A stretch of DNA of 64,000 bases from CAMLIZ01 sp036231905 (GTDB lineage: Bacteria > Pseudomonadota > Gammaproteobacteria > Burkholderiales > Burkholderiaceae_C), in NCBI RefSeq assembly GCF_036231905.1, contig NZ_JAZARE010000007.1:1-64000 (forward strand), read 5' to 3'. A model generated the notes under the pieces. That model worked only from the letters and a program-made list of their open reading frames with translations, had not been told where the DNA came from and made no database searches. Both the position numbers and the translations under genes were made by a program. Positions 63,626 to 64,000 of the stretch are shown one piece after another. How positions within the stretch are numbered: position 1 is the stretch's first letter; each line of letters starts with the position of its first letter.

Positions 63626-64000
63626 ATGAAGCGGTTTATTGCGTGGCTGGCCGCACTGCTGGCCATCGTGGTGTTGCCCGGCTGCGGCTACAACCAGTTC
63701 CAGCAGCTCGACGAGCAGGTGAAAGCCGCCTGGTCGGAGGTGCTCAACCAGTACCAGCGCCGTGCCGACCTGGTGCCCAACCTGGTGGCCACGGTCAAGG
63801 GCGAGGCCAACTTCGAGCAGGAGACCCTCACCAAGGTGATCGAGGCCCGCTCGCGCGCCACCAGCATCCAGGCCACGCCGGCGTTGATCAACGACCCGGC
63901 CGCATTCCAGAAATTCCAGGCGGCGCAGGGTGAACTCACCGGCGCCCTGAGCCGGCTGATGGTGGTGGCAGAGGCCTACCCCAACCTGAAGGCGAACCAG
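63626..64000 (+). CDS. LemA family protein, N-terminal part (truncated by window edge)
   Basis: The first 125 codons are present. Lipobox VVLPGC-GYN marks a lipoprotein or short membrane anchor, followed by the LemA core: YNQFQQLDEQVKAAWSEVLNQYQRRADLVPNLVATVKG and LSRLMVVAEAYPNLKAN. Helical bundle, extracytoplasmic. LemA-like genes are usually followed by a TPM-domain gene, which would be beyond the edge. ATG 63626 has GGAGG upstream. Confidence 0.93.
   Translation, partial: MKRFIAWLAALLAIVVLPGCGYNQFQQLDEQVKAAWSEVLNQYQRRADLVPNLVATVKGEANFEQETLTKVIEARSRATSIQATPALINDPAAFQKFQAAQGELTGALSRLMVVAEAYPNLKANQ

Overview
The window reads as a high-GC (about 70 %) betaproteobacterial chromosome, most likely Burkholderiales of the Rubrivivax/Leptothrix/Comamonas kind. 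The evidence is the gene content (a glpSTPQUV-type glycerol ABC importer, a lysine/alanine-rich SWIB protein, hemE next to priA), the codon use and a hairpin repeat pattern that I associate with this order. Genes are densely packed on both strands. I saw no rRNA, tRNA, CRISPR array or prophage. High GC keeps many antisense frames open, and I left those out.

Layout. 1-4.0 kb (minus): truncated exbB, tonB, a terminator, a TonB-dependent receptor and a 61-residue small protein. 4.2-7.7 kb (minus): an exported alpha/beta hydrolase, an OhrR-like MarR regulator, a GH1-type glycosidase and an SDR dehydrogenase. 8.0-9.0 kb: a TerC-family membrane protein. 9.1-11.4 kb: a lipoprotein polysaccharide lyase with a C-terminal LamG-like domain. 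11.8-17.4 kb: ssb, then divergently a two-domain KaiC-like ATPase with a hybrid histidine kinase, then recQ. 17.4-19.7 kb: a small lipoprotein, an ECF sigma factor and its probable membrane anti-sigma factor. 19.9-24.1 kb: an envelope-stress style set (BON lipoprotein, DUF883, ferritin-like, DUF1328) beside a CHASE3 kinase and two response regulators. 24.4-29.2 kb: uvrA, a remarkable 272-bp nested palindromic element, an EamA transporter and a 2-hydroxychromene-2-carboxylate isomerase-like protein. 29.4-36.5 kb: a soluble hybrid kinase, the SWIB protein, a periplasmic binding protein coupled to a diguanylate cyclase, and a small holin-like membrane protein. 36.5-44.9 kb: alpha-2-macroglobulin and pbpC. 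45.6-56.1 kb: complete glycerol uptake and catabolism locus (glpDSTPQ-U-V, divergent glpR-glpK). 56.2-59.1 kb: flavin-type, VOC, HD and WYL proteins. 59.1-63.5 kb: priA, hemE and an NAD-binding-like protein. The window ends inside lemA.

How genes work together. Glycerol enters through GlpVPQST(U), is phosphorylated by GlpK and oxidised by GlpD, and the locus is probably controlled by GlpR through phased GTTCG repeats in the divergent promoter. The 4-8 kb operon together with the TonB system and lyase suggests use of plant or microbial glycans or glycosides, but the substrate is not readable from sequence. Several signalling modules pair unusual partners: KaiC-like ATPase with hybrid kinase, and binding protein with diguanylate cyclase.

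The most unusual items are (1) the three-way-junction palindromic element fused to the uvrA stop codon, with a related 15-mer at the stop codon of the next gene, (2) a hairpin repeat inserted in frame in glpK, adding about 28 residues, (3) the complementary degenerate ATP sites of GlpS and GlpT, (4) the orphan binding protein/diguanylate cyclase pair, and (5) a set of TGACA...TGTCA palindromes between 56.1 and 56.8 kb.
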